Shown here: one piece after another, positions 20,704-30,157 of the stretch
Layout of the letters: every line of letters starts with the position of its first letter
How positions within the stretch are numbered: the first letter of the stretch is position 1
Source of the DNA: Sphingomonas sp.
GTDB taxonomy: Bacteria; Pseudomonadota; Alphaproteobacteria; Sphingomonadales; Sphingomonadaceae
NCBI RefSeq assembly: GCF_013816785.1
Contig: NZ_JACDDV010000005.1
Location: forward strand, 1 to 64,000
Length of the DNA: 64,000 nucleotides
Direction: 5' to 3'
Made by a program: the position numbers and the translations under genes
Notes under the pieces: generated by a model
What the model saw: the letters and a program-made list of their open reading frames with translations, nothing else
Database searches by the model: none
What the model was told of the DNA's origin: nothing

Positions 20704-20739
20704 GGAATAACGATATAAACATGTCTTTATATCCGTCAA
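20704..20739 (-). promoter_or_regulatory. promoter and inverted-repeat operator of the met operon
   Basis: On the minus strand TTGACG (20739-20734), 16 bases and TATATC (20717-20712) resemble a sigma70 promoter. A perfect 8-base inverted repeat GATATAAA...TTTATATC (20712-20733, 6-base spacer) covers the spacer and the -10. This is a typical place for an ArsR operator. The predicted transcription start falls at or within a few bases of the GTG at 20703, so the mRNA may be leaderless. Confidence 0.65.
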
Positions 20740-20908
20740 TCACCGAGAGCATCACCGGTCGTTTGGCGCCCGGCCGCAAATGACGATTGCGTGACGCAAG
20801 GCACATCTATATTCCGGCGCGCTGGCCTGACCTCTTTTTTAGTGGCAGGCCGAGCCGGACTGACCGTCGCAAGAGGGCTGGTCCCCATAAGCAAGGAATG
20901 GAACGATC

Positions 20909-21148
20909 ATGAAGAAGGTTGCACTGACCGTTGCGGTCCTCGCGCTCGGCCTAGCCGCGTGCGAAACGAAAACTGAGAATGCGGTTGAGAACGTCGCCGT
21001 CGAAAACGCTGTCGAAGCCGATGCGATGGCCGCCGACAATGCGGTCGACAATGCGCTCGACGCGGCTGGCAATGCCACGGAGAACGCCGGCAACGCCGTT
21101 GAAAACGCTGCCGACGCGACTGCGAACGCCGCCGACAACGCGATGTAA
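20909..21148 (+). CDS. small alanine/asparagine-rich lipoprotein
   Basis: 79 residues. The signal peptide MKKVALTVAVLALGLAAC has a lipobox LAAC with Cys18. The mature part is low complexity, repeating Asn-Ala units such as NAVENVAVENAVEADAM and DNALDAAGNATENAGNAVE, with an acidic, helical, amphipathic character. I do not recognise a named family; the pattern recalls LEA-like or entericidin-like small lipoproteins. A Shine-Dalgarno AAGGAATGG precedes the start. A hairpin terminator follows at 21183-21216, so it is a single-gene unit. Confidence 0.7.
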   Translation: MKKVALTVAVLALGLAACETKTENAVENVAVENAVEADAMAADNAVDNALDAAGNATENAGNAVENAADATANAADNAM

Positions 21149-21182
21149 TTTCGCGCTGTCGCGTCTTTCGGATGCGATAGGA

Positions 21183-21216
21183 GGGCCGTCCGCTGGTTCA
21201 GCGGGCGGCCCTTTTT
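21183..21216 (+). terminator. intrinsic terminator after the small lipoprotein gene
   Basis: GGGCCGTCCGCT (21183-21194) pairs with AGCGGGCGGCCC (21200-21211) with one G-T pair, followed by five T residues. Confidence 0.8.
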
Positions 21217-21234
21217 CATGGAGAGAGAATGCCA

Positions 21235-21408
21235 ATGCGTCTGCTTCTCCTGTTGATCCTTCTGGCGGCTTGCCAGCGAGAGGAGACGGTCGCGCCGCCG
21301 ACCGCGGAGGAGCACCAGCGCCTGGACGATGCCGAATCGATGCTGGACAATCTCGCCAACGAAGAAGGGCCGGCGAACGCTTCCGCGCCCTCCGGCCCTT
21401 CAAACTAG
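21235..21408 (+). CDS. 57-residue lipoprotein, uncharacterised
   Basis: A short gene with a clear signal peptide and lipobox: MRLLLLLILLAAC with Cys13. The mature part is acidic and about 44 residues long (EEHQRLDDAESMLDNLANEE). A GGAGAGAG ribosome-binding site ends seven bases before the ATG; an in-frame ATG at 21229 is less well spaced. It lies just after the terminator of the previous lipoprotein gene and converges with groEL. The function is unknown. Confidence rests on the lipobox, the ribosome-binding site and an intact frame. Confidence 0.65.
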   Translation: MRLLLLLILLAACQREETVAPPTAEEHQRLDDAESMLDNLANEEGPANASAPSGPSN

Positions 21409-21422
21409 CTGGCAACTCGGAC

Positions 21423-23078
<1,656 letters not shown>

Positions 23079-23141
23079 TCAAACTGTTTGAATGTTCTCA
23101 ATGTTCGCACTGATGCACCAGTTGTGCGCCAGCTTTCGAAG

Positions 23142-23429
23142 TCAGCCGACGATCCCCAGGATGTCGCTTTCCTTCATGATGATCAGGTCTTCACCGTCGA
23201 TCTTGACCTCGGTGCCCGACCATTTGCCGAACAATATCTTGTCGCCGGCCTTCACTTCGAGCGGATGGATCTCACCTGCTTCGTTGCGAGCACCGGTGCC
23301 GGCTGAGACAACTTCGCCTTCCTGCGGCTTTTCCTTGGCGCTATCGGGAATGATGATCCCGCCCTTGGTTTTTTCGTCGGCCTCGACCCGGCGGACGAGG
23401 ACTCGATCGTGAAGCGGCCTAAAACCCAT
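23142..23429 (-). CDS. groES: co-chaperonin GroES
   Basis: 95-residue GroES; it caps GroEL rings and times release of substrate. The N-terminus is [20 protein letters not shown], the mobile loop is [15 protein letters not shown], and GEVVSAGTG and [20 protein letters not shown] follow. An upstream in-frame ATG exists at 23573 but it would read through the promoter region. The start at 23429 is therefore chosen. CIRCE lies 40-66 bases upstream, so groESL is probably an HrcA-repressed operon. Confidence 0.97.
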   Translation of the reverse strand: MGFRPLHDRVLVRRVEADEKTKGGIIIPDSAKEKPQEGEVVSAGTGARNEAGEIHPLEVKAGDKILFGKWSGTEVKIDGEDLIIMKESDILGIVG

Positions 23430-23468
23430 GTTGCTTAACCCTCTTTGCATCTTGGTATGTTGTGGCGC

Positions 23469-23495
23469 TTGGCACTCGCATTGGACGAGTGCCAG
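23469..23495 (-). promoter_or_regulatory. CIRCE operator (HrcA-binding) upstream of groESL
   Basis: TTGGCACTC (23469-23477), nine bases, GAGTGCCAG (23487-23495). This matches the CIRCE layout TTAGCACTC-N9-GAGTGCTAA with one change per arm, placed 40 bases before groES. Confidence 0.85.
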
Positions 23496-23594
23496 CGATG
23501 CAGAGCATATGGGTCGTCCGATCCTATTCGTCAACGGCATCTGGCCACGCTCATCGATGGTCTGCGCGGCCAACGTCCGGCAGCCACGTCTATA

Positions 23595-25001
23595 TCAGGA
23601 TTTGGCGGGCAGCAGCCCGATCGCCGCGAGGCGCGACCAGCGCCAGATCATCAGCGCGGCGACGATTGCGAGGCCAATCGCCAGTCCGGTCCAGATGCCG
23701 ACCCCGGCCCAGCCGCGCGAGAACGCCAGCCAGGCGCCGACGCCGATGCCGATCGCCCAATAGCCAATGAAAGTGAAGACCATCGGCACACGCGTGTCGT
23801 GGAGCCCGCGCAGCATGCCCGCGCCGACCACCTGCGCGCCATCGACAACCTGGAAGATGGCGGCGATGCCGAGAAAAGAGACGCCGAGGGCGATCACCCT
23901 CGCATTGGCCGGCGTGTCTGCGAGAAACAGCGTCATGAGGTCGCGCGGGATGGCCCAGATCGTCAGCGCCATCAGCCCCATGAAGCTGACGCCGAGGGCC
24001 CAGGCGGTCCAGCCGGCGCGGCCGATCGCGACGCGGTCACCTTGCCCGAGGAACAAGCCGACGCGGACCGTCGCTGTTTGGCTAAGGCCCCAAGGGACCA
24101 TGAACGACAGCGCCGCGATCTGCAGAGCAACGGCATGCGCGGCGACCGATTCGGCGTTGATCAGGCCCATCAGATAGGCGGCGGCGCTGAACACCCCGCC
24201 CTCAAACCCCATCGCTAGCCCGATCGGCAGGCCGAGCCGCCACATCCGGCCGTAGCGCGGCCAATCGGGGCGCCACAGGCGGCCGAACAAGTGGAAACGG
24301 CGGAACTGACGGTCGGTGACGATCACCACCGCGAGCAACGCGGCGAGCAATGCCCAAACGATCGAGCTGGCCAGGCCACCGCCGAAGATACCGAGTCGGG
24401 GCAGGCCGAAGCGGCCGAAGATGAGGCCATAGCCGAGCGCGAAATTGACGACGACCCCGCCCAGGCTGATCGCCAGCACCCAGCCCGGCCGCTGGAGCGC
24501 CGAGACGAAGTTGCGCATTGCCTGAAAGAGCAAGAAGGGCAGCATCGACCAGAGATAGCCGTGGAGGAAGCGCTCGGCGTCGGCGGCGAGCGCCGGCTCC
24601 TGCCCCAGCGCGCGAATGATCGGCGCACTGTGGTAGAGGATTAGCCAGACGGGAAGCGTGACGGTCGCGACCAGCCAGAAGGACTGGCGAAACGTGCGCC
24701 GTACTTCGCGCACCGCGTGCCGCCTGGTCCCCAAGGCAGTCGCCATCATCGGCGAGGAGGCGGTGACCAGGCCGAGGCAGATCAGACTGAAGGCGAAGTT
24801 CAAGTTGATGCCGAGCGCCGCGGCGGCGAGCTGGCGCGGTCCGAGCCAGCCCATCAGCACCACGTCGCTCGCCTGGATCGCCGCCATGGTCAGGTTGGCG
24901 AGGATCAACGGCCAGGCGAGCGACAGGGTAGCGCGGAGTTCGGCGCGCCAAGCGCGAGTCTCTGTCAGATTTCGGGAGAGGGTAACGGCGCGGGACGACA
25001 T
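23595..25001 (-). CDS. MATE-family multidrug/Na+ antiporter
   Basis: 468-residue inner-membrane transporter of the MATE family (NorM-like). Twelve hydrophobic segments fall in two homologous halves. Typical signatures: LAWPLILANLTMAAIQASDVVLMGWLG... near the first helix (D at the membrane entry) and LALGINLNF, LRGLHDTRVPM in the second half. It probably exports cationic drugs or toxins by Na+ or H+ antiport; substrates cannot be predicted. The start at 25001 gives the normal length. A palindromic repeat (25007-25080) lies right upstream, between it and the divergent sppA gene. Confidence 0.88.
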   Translation of the reverse strand: MSSRAVTLSRNLTETRAWRAELRATLSLAWPLILANLTMAAIQASDVVLMGWLGPRQLAAAALGINLNFAFSLICLGLVTASSPMMATALGTRRHAVREVRRTFRQSFWLVATVTLPVWLILYHSAPIIRALGQEPALAADAERFLHGYLWSMLPFLLFQAMRNFVSALQRPGWVLAISLGGVVVNFALGYGLIFGRFGLPRLGIFGGGLASSIVWALLAALLAVVIVTDRQFRRFHLFGRLWRPDWPRYGRMWRLGLPIGLAMGFEGGVFSAAAYLMGLINAESVAAHAVALQIAALSFMVPWGLSQTATVRVGLFLGQGDRVAIGRAGWTAWALGVSFMGLMALTIWAIPRDLMTLFLADTPANARVIALGVSFLGIAAIFQVVDGAQVVGAGMLRGLHDTRVPMVFTFIGYWAIGIGVGAWLAFSRGWAGVGIWTGLAIGLAIVAALMIWRWSRLAAIGLLPAKS

Positions 25002-25006
25002 CGGCC

Positions 25007-25080
25007 GTCATTGCGAGGAACGCAGTGACGAAGCAATCCCAGGTTACGCGGCCGGATTGCTTCGCTTCGCTCGCAATGAC
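25007..25080. repeat. palindromic repeat, third type
   Basis: Arms GTCATTGCGAG...GAAGCAATCC and GGATTGCTTCG...CTCGCAATGAC face each other around a 14-base centre; about 74 bases in all. It lies in the short gap between the divergent MATE and sppA genes, very close to the MATE start. It is of the REP/MITE type; no coding capacity was seen. Confidence 0.85.
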
Positions 25081-25124
25081 CGAGATGTTTCGCTAGGCGT
25101 CTGCGAAACTTCGGGAGTTTGGCG

Positions 25125-26993
25125 ATGCGGTTCGTTCGCGCGGTGTGGAAATTGCTGGTCGGCATCAAGGACGTGCTGGTCCTGATCTTCATGTTGATGT
25201 TCTTTGGCCTGCTCTACGCGGTACTGTCCGCGCGGCCGACGGCGATCAGCGATGGGGTGCTGGCGATGGACCTCGATGGGGTGGTGGTCGAGCAGGCCGC
25301 GCGGCCCAGCCCATTCTCAAGTGTCGTCGGGACCGGCAAGGTCACCCAGGAGTTCGCTCTTCGCGACTTGACCGAAGCGCTCGATTCGGCGCGTACCGAT
25401 GACCGGGTCAAGGCCGTCGCGCTCGACCTCGACGGGTTCCTCGGCGGCGGTCAGGCGGCGCTGGCCGCGCTGGGCGAGAAGCTTGACGCGGTGCGCAAGG
25501 CGGGCAAGCCGGTGGTCGCCTTCGCCGCCGGCTATACCGACGATCGCTATCAGCTGGCGGCGCATGCCTCCGAAGTGTGGATGCCCGAATTGGGGGCGAT
25601 GGCGGTCGCCGGGCCGGGCGCCACTAATCTTTATTACAAGGGGCTGCTCGACAAGCTTGGCGTGGCGGTCAACGTCTATCGCGTTGGCACCTACAAGGCG
25701 GCGGTCGAGCCCTTTACGAGGAGCGACATGTCGCCCGAAGCGCGCGAGAATGCGCAGGCCCTCGGCGACGCCCTGCTCGAAACGTGGAAACAGGACGTCA
25801 GGCGCGGGCGGCCCGCCGCGGCGGCCGGGCTCGACCGCCTGCTAGCCGATCCGGTGGGGGTAGCTCGGCAAGCCAATGGCGATCTCGCCAGGGCCGCGCT
25901 CAACCTCAAGTTGATCGACCGGATCGGCGAGCGCCGCGCTTATGAAGCGCGACTGGCCAAGCTGGGCGGCGCCGACGCAACCGCGCCGCACGGCTACAAG
26001 CGGATCAAACTGGGCGCCTATGAAGATCAGCTGAGCGACGACAAGGGACCCATCGGCGTGATCACGATCGCCGGGACGATCGTCGACGGCAAGGCTGGAC
26101 CGGGGACGGCCGGCGGCGATACCATCGCCGCGGCGATCGAGAAGGGGTTAGCCAAGAACGATCTCAAGGCGCTGGTCGTGCGCATCGACAGCCCCGGCGG
26201 ATCGGTCATGGCGTCCGAGCGGATCCGTCAGGCCCTGCTCGCCGCCAAGGAAAAGAAGCTGCCGATCGTGGTGTCGATGGGCAGCGTCGCCGCGTCCGGC
26301 GGCTATTGGGTGGCGATGCCCGGCGATTTCGTCTTCGCCGAGCCGTCGACCATCACCGGATCGATTGGCGTGTTCGGCATCCTGCCCAGCTTCCAGGGCA
26401 CACTCGGCAAGCTCGGCGTCGGCGCCGACGGGATCAGGACGACGCCGCTGTCAGGCGAGCCGGACCTCCTCAAGGGGCCGTCACCGGCCGCCGGCGCAAT
26501 CATCCAGGCGGGGGTCGATCAAATCTATGCAAAATTCCTCGGCATCGTCGCCCAGGCGCGGCGCAAGTCGCCGGCCGACATCGACCGGATCGCCCAGGGA
26601 CGCGTGTGGGACGGCGGTACCGCGCGCCAGCTCGGCCTGGTGGACGGGTTCGGCGGAATGGACGACGCGATCGCCAAAGCGGCGGCGCTCGCCAAGCTGG
26701 GCGAGGATGAGCGCGGGTTGACCAATCTCGAGCGCGAACCAGACTTCACCGACACGCTGGTGGGCTTGTTCGCGGGCGCCGAGGAGAGCGACGATGCGAC
26801 CGGCTCCGAGGCCTTGGCAACGCTGGCGCCGGCATCCGAGTCGCTGGTCGCACGCGCCTTGGCCGATGTCCGCGAGATATTGTCGGGGCCGGTCCTTCAG
26901 GCGCGCTGCCTTGCCTGTCCGCCGGGCACGGCGGCGGCGCGGCTGACCACCGACGATCGCGGATTGCTGGCGCGCTGGCTCAGCTGGGGTTGA
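25125..26993 (+). CDS. sppA: signal peptide peptidase SppA, long (67K) type
   Basis: 622-residue membrane serine protease that degrades cleaved signal peptides in the envelope. A single N-terminal transmembrane helix (about residues 15-35) is followed by two homologous SppA domains. The catalytic dyad is K191 (VGTYKAAVEPF) in the first half and S391 (SMGSVAASGGYW) in the second, as in E. coli SppA. The ATG at 25125 has a GGGAG ribosome-binding site seven bases upstream; a TTG at 25119 is less likely. It ends with a cysteine pair (ARCLACPPG) in a short tail. The stop overlaps the convergent PepSY gene by 14 bases. Confidence 0.9.
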   Translation: MRFVRAVWKLLVGIKDVLVLIFMLMFFGLLYAVLSARPTAISDGVLAMDLDGVVVEQAARPSPFSSVVGTGKVTQEFALRDLTEALDSARTDDRVKAVALDLDGFLGGGQAALAALGEKLDAVRKAGKPVVAFAAGYTDDRYQLAAHASEVWMPELGAMAVAGPGATNLYYKGLLDKLGVAVNVYRVGTYKAAVEPFTRSDMSPEARENAQALGDALLETWKQDVRRGRPAAAAGLDRLLADPVGVARQANGDLARAALNLKLIDRIGERRAYEARLAKLGGADATAPHGYKRIKLGAYEDQLSDDKGPIGVITIAGTIVDGKAGPGTAGGDTIAAAIEKGLAKNDLKALVVRIDSPGGSVMASERIRQALLAAKEKKLPIVVSMGSVAASGGYWVAMPGDFVFAEPSTITGSIGVFGILPSFQGTLGKLGVGADGIRTTPLSGEPDLLKGPSPAAGAIIQAGVDQIYAKFLGIVAQARRKSPADIDRIAQGRVWDGGTARQLGLVDGFGGMDDAIAKAAALAKLGEDERGLTNLEREPDFTDTLVGLFAGAEESDDATGSEALATLAPASESLVARALADVREILSGPVLQARCLACPPGTAAARLTTDDRGLLARWLSWG

Positions 26994-27681
26994 GCGGCTT
27001 GCGCCGTTTGCGACGACGAATGGTCAGGGGCAGGATGACCAGCGCCAGCAAAACCATGCCGAGCGACAATAGGGCGAAGGTCACGATCCACGGATTGTTG
27101 ATGTCCTCGCGGCCCTGCAGGTCCATGATGTGCAGGCCCCACATGAAATCGTAAAACCGCCACCAGCGGGTTCGCCGGGCGACGATCTCGCCGGAACCGG
27201 CATCGACGTAGAAATGGGTGCCGTCATCGAGAACCACTCGCCAGCCGTCCATCGCTCGGCGCAGTTCGAGCGGCGGGCTTGCGCGGCCCACACGGCTGGT
27301 TTCGACAATCTTCGCCGGACCGGTGTAGCGCGAGGTCACCTCGCGCGCGGCGTCGGCCGGGCCGAGCGTCGGCAGCAACGCCCCCGTCGCGGGATCGGCA
27401 AGGCGCGATCCTCCGTCGGCGAATGCGATCACCCAGCGCGGCCCCGATGCGCGGGATTCGAGACGGAGCGAGGCAATCGCCCGGCCCTCGATGACGGGCG
27501 CGGCGAAGCCCGCGGTCGAGGTAATAGGTGCAGGGTCGCGGATCAGCGCTGTGCCGCGCACCTCGTCGATTGGTTTGGCGACCATCACCACGCCCGACAG
27601 GGTCCACAGCAGCATCGGCACGCCGACCAGCCAGCCGAGCCAGACGTGCCAGCGGCGCAGCCTGCGTCTTACCGTGACCAA
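26980..27681 (-). CDS. PepSY-associated membrane protein
   Basis: 233-residue protein with one N-terminal transmembrane helix (WLVGVPMLLWTLSGVVMVA), a periplasmic domain with PepSY-like repeats (DGTHFYVDAGSGEIVARR, then the WRFYDFMWGLHIMDL motif) and a C-terminal helix (IVTFALLSLGMVLLALVILP) before a basic tail. The layout resembles PepSY-TM proteins often linked to iron-siderophore reductases. No haem or metal ligand set could be confirmed. Convergent with sppA (14-base overlap). Confidence 0.78.
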   Translation of the reverse strand: MVTVRRRLRRWHVWLGWLVGVPMLLWTLSGVVMVAKPIDEVRGTALIRDPAPITSTAGFAAPVIEGRAIASLRLESRASGPRWVIAFADGGSRLADPATGALLPTLGPADAAREVTSRYTGPAKIVETSRVGRASPPLELRRAMDGWRVVLDDGTHFYVDAGSGEIVARRTRWWRFYDFMWGLHIMDLQGREDINNPWIVTFALLSLGMVLLALVILPLTIRRRKRRKPLNPS

Positions 27682-28082
27682 GAAGAATCTCCCCCGCCTA
27701 CAGGCCGATGCGGCGGTTGATCCGAAAGCTCGCCCCCAAGCCTCGGCGCCGAATCGGCAAGCGCTGTTGTCTAGCGGGGCCCAACGGAAACGCCATGCAT
27801 TTTTAGTCCGAATTAAGTTTCAAGTGTGACCGATGATGTAGTTGTTGATGAGGGTCGCGCCTCCCTTTCTGCGGACGGACAAGGCGAATTCGCGCCGGTC
27901 GGTGCCGTTGATATGAGCAGTTCGGCCAATGCGTCGGCCAGCGGATCGCCAACCCGGTCAACCGGCACCGCCCCCTAGAATCTGGGTTCCCTGCACCACC
28001 ATCGTCGCGTCATAGGGCGCTTCCGGATGGGTCGGATGGGACGTAGCAGATTTACGCGACGTCCCCCGCCGGGCACCACGGA
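27682..28082. other. 401-base region without an intact gene
   Basis: Holds the upstream region of the PepSY gene and a stretch that looks like a decayed reading frame on the minus strand (see 27820-28065). No RNA gene, repeat or strong promoter was recognised. Confidence 0.5.
27820..28065 (-). pseudogene. possible remnant of a frameshifted gene
   Basis: On the minus strand three consecutive frames each show protein-like sequence. The first is ATSHPTHPEAPYDATMVVQG, ending at a stop at 27958. The second is VDRVGDPLADALAELLI. The third is NGTDRREFALSVRRKGGATL, continuing INNYIIGHT to a stop at 27820. Together they look like a coding region broken by two frame changes. I could not recognise the parent family. 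It may be chance, as GC-rich DNA gives plausible peptides in many frames. Confidence 0.3.
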
Positions 28083-28730
28083 TCAGTCTGCCAAACTCAG
28101 CCTTTGACTGAGGTCGCTCACCAGGCGTTTGCGGCTGCTGTGCGGATATTCGGCCGGGGAAAAAGGCATTGCGGCGCTGGCATACTGATCGATCAGCGGC
28201 GCCAGTCCTTCGCGGTCGAGTGGTTCAGCGCCTTCGCACAAAGCGCTCAATTTTTCCTGGAGCACCTCCTTGCGCGCGATCGACCGCACCGATCCTGACT
28301 CGGCGACGCACAAGGCAAATACCCCATCCAGGAAATAGCCCCACATCGAATCGAGCCGCGCTGCAAGCCCCGGCAACGGCTCGCCGTCTTCGTCGAACGC
28401 ATCGGGTAAGCGGTGGATGGTTCGGTCGGCGTCGGCCAGCGCCCGAGCCATTTCTTCGCGAAAAGCCGGTTCGAGCGACGCGCCCCCTGATGCCCGGTCG
28501 AGCCATTGCTTCTGCGACGGAGCGAAGTAGCGGCCGGCGGGAACGCCATCGTTGGGAAGGTCGCCGAACGCCGCCGAAACAATGCGGTTGGCCAGGACGG
28601 TGTAAGATGGCGCGGGCACGGCGCCGGCCGCGACCAACCGGTCGAGCTCGTCGACCGACAGTCCGCTGCCCTCGGCGATAACGGACGCCTCTCGAAAATA
28701 TCGGTCGAGATAATTCCGCATTGTGCTCAT
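28083..28730 (-). CDS. DUF6058-like hypothetical protein
   Basis: 215-residue soluble, mostly helical protein. The N-terminus MRNYLDRYFREASVIAEGSG, the segment LVAAGAVPAPSYTV and the mid-protein WGYFLDGVFALCV resemble DUF6058 proteins, some of which occur near biosynthetic genes. This family name is from memory and only moderately certain. The gene begins 11 bases downstream of the lpdA stop, so it is probably the last gene of the mdh-suc-lpd transcription unit. The start could be M1 or M4. No function can be given. Confidence 0.65.
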   Translation of the reverse strand: MSTMRNYLDRYFREASVIAEGSGLSVDELDRLVAAGAVPAPSYTVLANRIVSAAFGDLPNDGVPAGRYFAPSQKQWLDRASGGASLEPAFREEMARALADADRTIHRLPDAFDEDGEPLPGLAARLDSMWGYFLDGVFALCVAESGSVRSIARKEVLQEKLSALCEGAEPLDREGLAPLIDQYASAAMPFSPAEYPHSSRKRLVSDLSQRLSLAD

Positions 28731-28741
28731 CGACTACTCCA

Positions 28742-30148
28742 TCAGATGTGAATCGGCTTCCCCTGAACCGCCATCGCCGCTTCCTTGATCGCCTCGGCGT
28801 GCGTCGGGTGGGCGTGGCAAGTGTAGGCGATGTCCTCGCTGGTCGCGCCGAACTCCATTGCCAGGGTCGCTTCGGCGATCAGCGTGCCAGCGAGGCTCGA
28901 GATGATCCACACCCCAAGCACGCGGTCGTTCTTGGCGTCGGCGATGACCTTGACGAAGCCGTCGGTGTCGCGGTTGGTCTTGGCGCGGCTGTTGGCCATG
29001 AACGGGAATTTGCCGACCTTGATGTCGTGGCCCTTTTCCTTCGCCTGTTCCTCCGACAGGCCGACCCCGGCGATCTCCGGATAGGTGTAGACCACCGACG
29101 GGATGACGTCGTGATTGACGATGCCGGTCTGGCCGGCGATGTTTTCGGCGGCGGCGATGCCCTCGTCCTCGGCCTTGTGGGCGAGCATCGGGCCGGGAAT
29201 GACGTCGCCGATCGCCCATATGCTGGGCACCTTGGTCCGGAAATCGTGGTCGGTTTCGACCTGGCCCTGCTTGTTGGTGGCCAGCCCGACCTTATCGAGG
29301 CCGAGGCCTTCGGTGTTGGGCCGCCGCCCGATCGAGACGAGCACCGCGTCGGCCTCGATCGTCGAAGCTTCCCCACCTTTGGCCGGTTCGACGGTCAGCG
29401 TCGCCTTGCCGTTCGCGACCGTGGCGCCGGTGACCTTGGTCCCGGTCCTGATGTCGAAGCCCTGCTTCTTAAAGATTTTCGCCGATTCCCTGCGAATTTC
29501 CTCGTCCATACCGGGCAAGATCTGGTCGAGATATTCGACCACCGTGACCTTGGCGCCGAGCCGCCGCCAGACGCTGCCGAGCTCAAGCCCGATCACGCCC
29601 CCGCCGATGACGACGAGATGCTGAGGCACTTTGGGCAGCGCGAGTGCTCCGGTCGAATCGACGATCACGCCCGCATCATTGTCGACCTCGACTCCGGGCA
29701 GCGGCGTGACGGATGATCCGGTGGCGATTATGATGTTCTTCGCGGTGACGGACTTGCCCGCGACATTAATCGCGTTCGGCCCCTCGAAGGTCGCATAGCC
29801 CTTGAGCCAGTCGACCTTGTTCTTCTTGAACAGAAACTCGATCCCACCGGTCAACTCTTTGACCGCCTTGGCTTTCTCGGCGTGCATCTGATCGAGATTG
29901 AGCGCGACGCCCGACAGATCGATCCCGAACTTGGTCAGCGCGCCCGAATGGGCTTCCTCGTAAAGCTGCGACGAATGAAGCAGCGCCTTCGACGGGATGC
30001 AGCCGACGTTGAGGCAGGTCCCGCCCAGCGTCTCGCGACCCTCGGCGCAGGCAGTCTTCAGCCCGAGCTGCGCCGCGCGGATCGCGGCGACATAGCCGCC
30101 TGGGCCCGAGCCAATGACGATGAGGTCGTAGTCGTAAGTATCGGCCAT
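28742..30148 (-). CDS. lpdA: dihydrolipoyl dehydrogenase (E3)
   Basis: 468-residue flavoprotein disulfide reductase. The N-terminal FAD motif is [20 protein letters not shown]; the redox-active disulfide is GGTCLNVGCIPSKALL; the NAD motif is VIGGGVIGLELGSVW; and the C-terminal catalytic pair is in CHAHPTHAEA (HxxxxE). It reoxidises lipoamide on E2 and makes NADH. It follows sucB by nine bases and is presumably the E3 of 2-oxoglutarate dehydrogenase. A second lpd copy starts at the left edge of the window, next to pdhC. Confidence 0.96.
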   Translation of the reverse strand: MADTYDYDLIVIGSGPGGYVAAIRAAQLGLKTACAEGRETLGGTCLNVGCIPSKALLHSSQLYEEAHSGALTKFGIDLSGVALNLDQMHAEKAKAVKELTGGIEFLFKKNKVDWLKGYATFEGPNAINVAGKSVTAKNIIIATGSSVTPLPGVEVDNDAGVIVDSTGALALPKVPQHLVVIGGGVIGLELGSVWRRLGAKVTVVEYLDQILPGMDEEIRRESAKIFKKQGFDIRTGTKVTGATVANGKATLTVEPAKGGEASTIEADAVLVSIGRRPNTEGLGLDKVGLATNKQGQVETDHDFRTKVPSIWAIGDVIPGPMLAHKAEDEGIAAAENIAGQTGIVNHDVIPSVVYTYPEIAGVGLSEEQAKEKGHDIKVGKFPFMANSRAKTNRDTDGFVKVIADAKNDRVLGVWIISSLAGTLIAEATLAMEFGATSEDIAYTCHAHPTHAEAIKEAAMAVQGKPIHI

Positions 30149-30157
30149 CTTGTTTCC

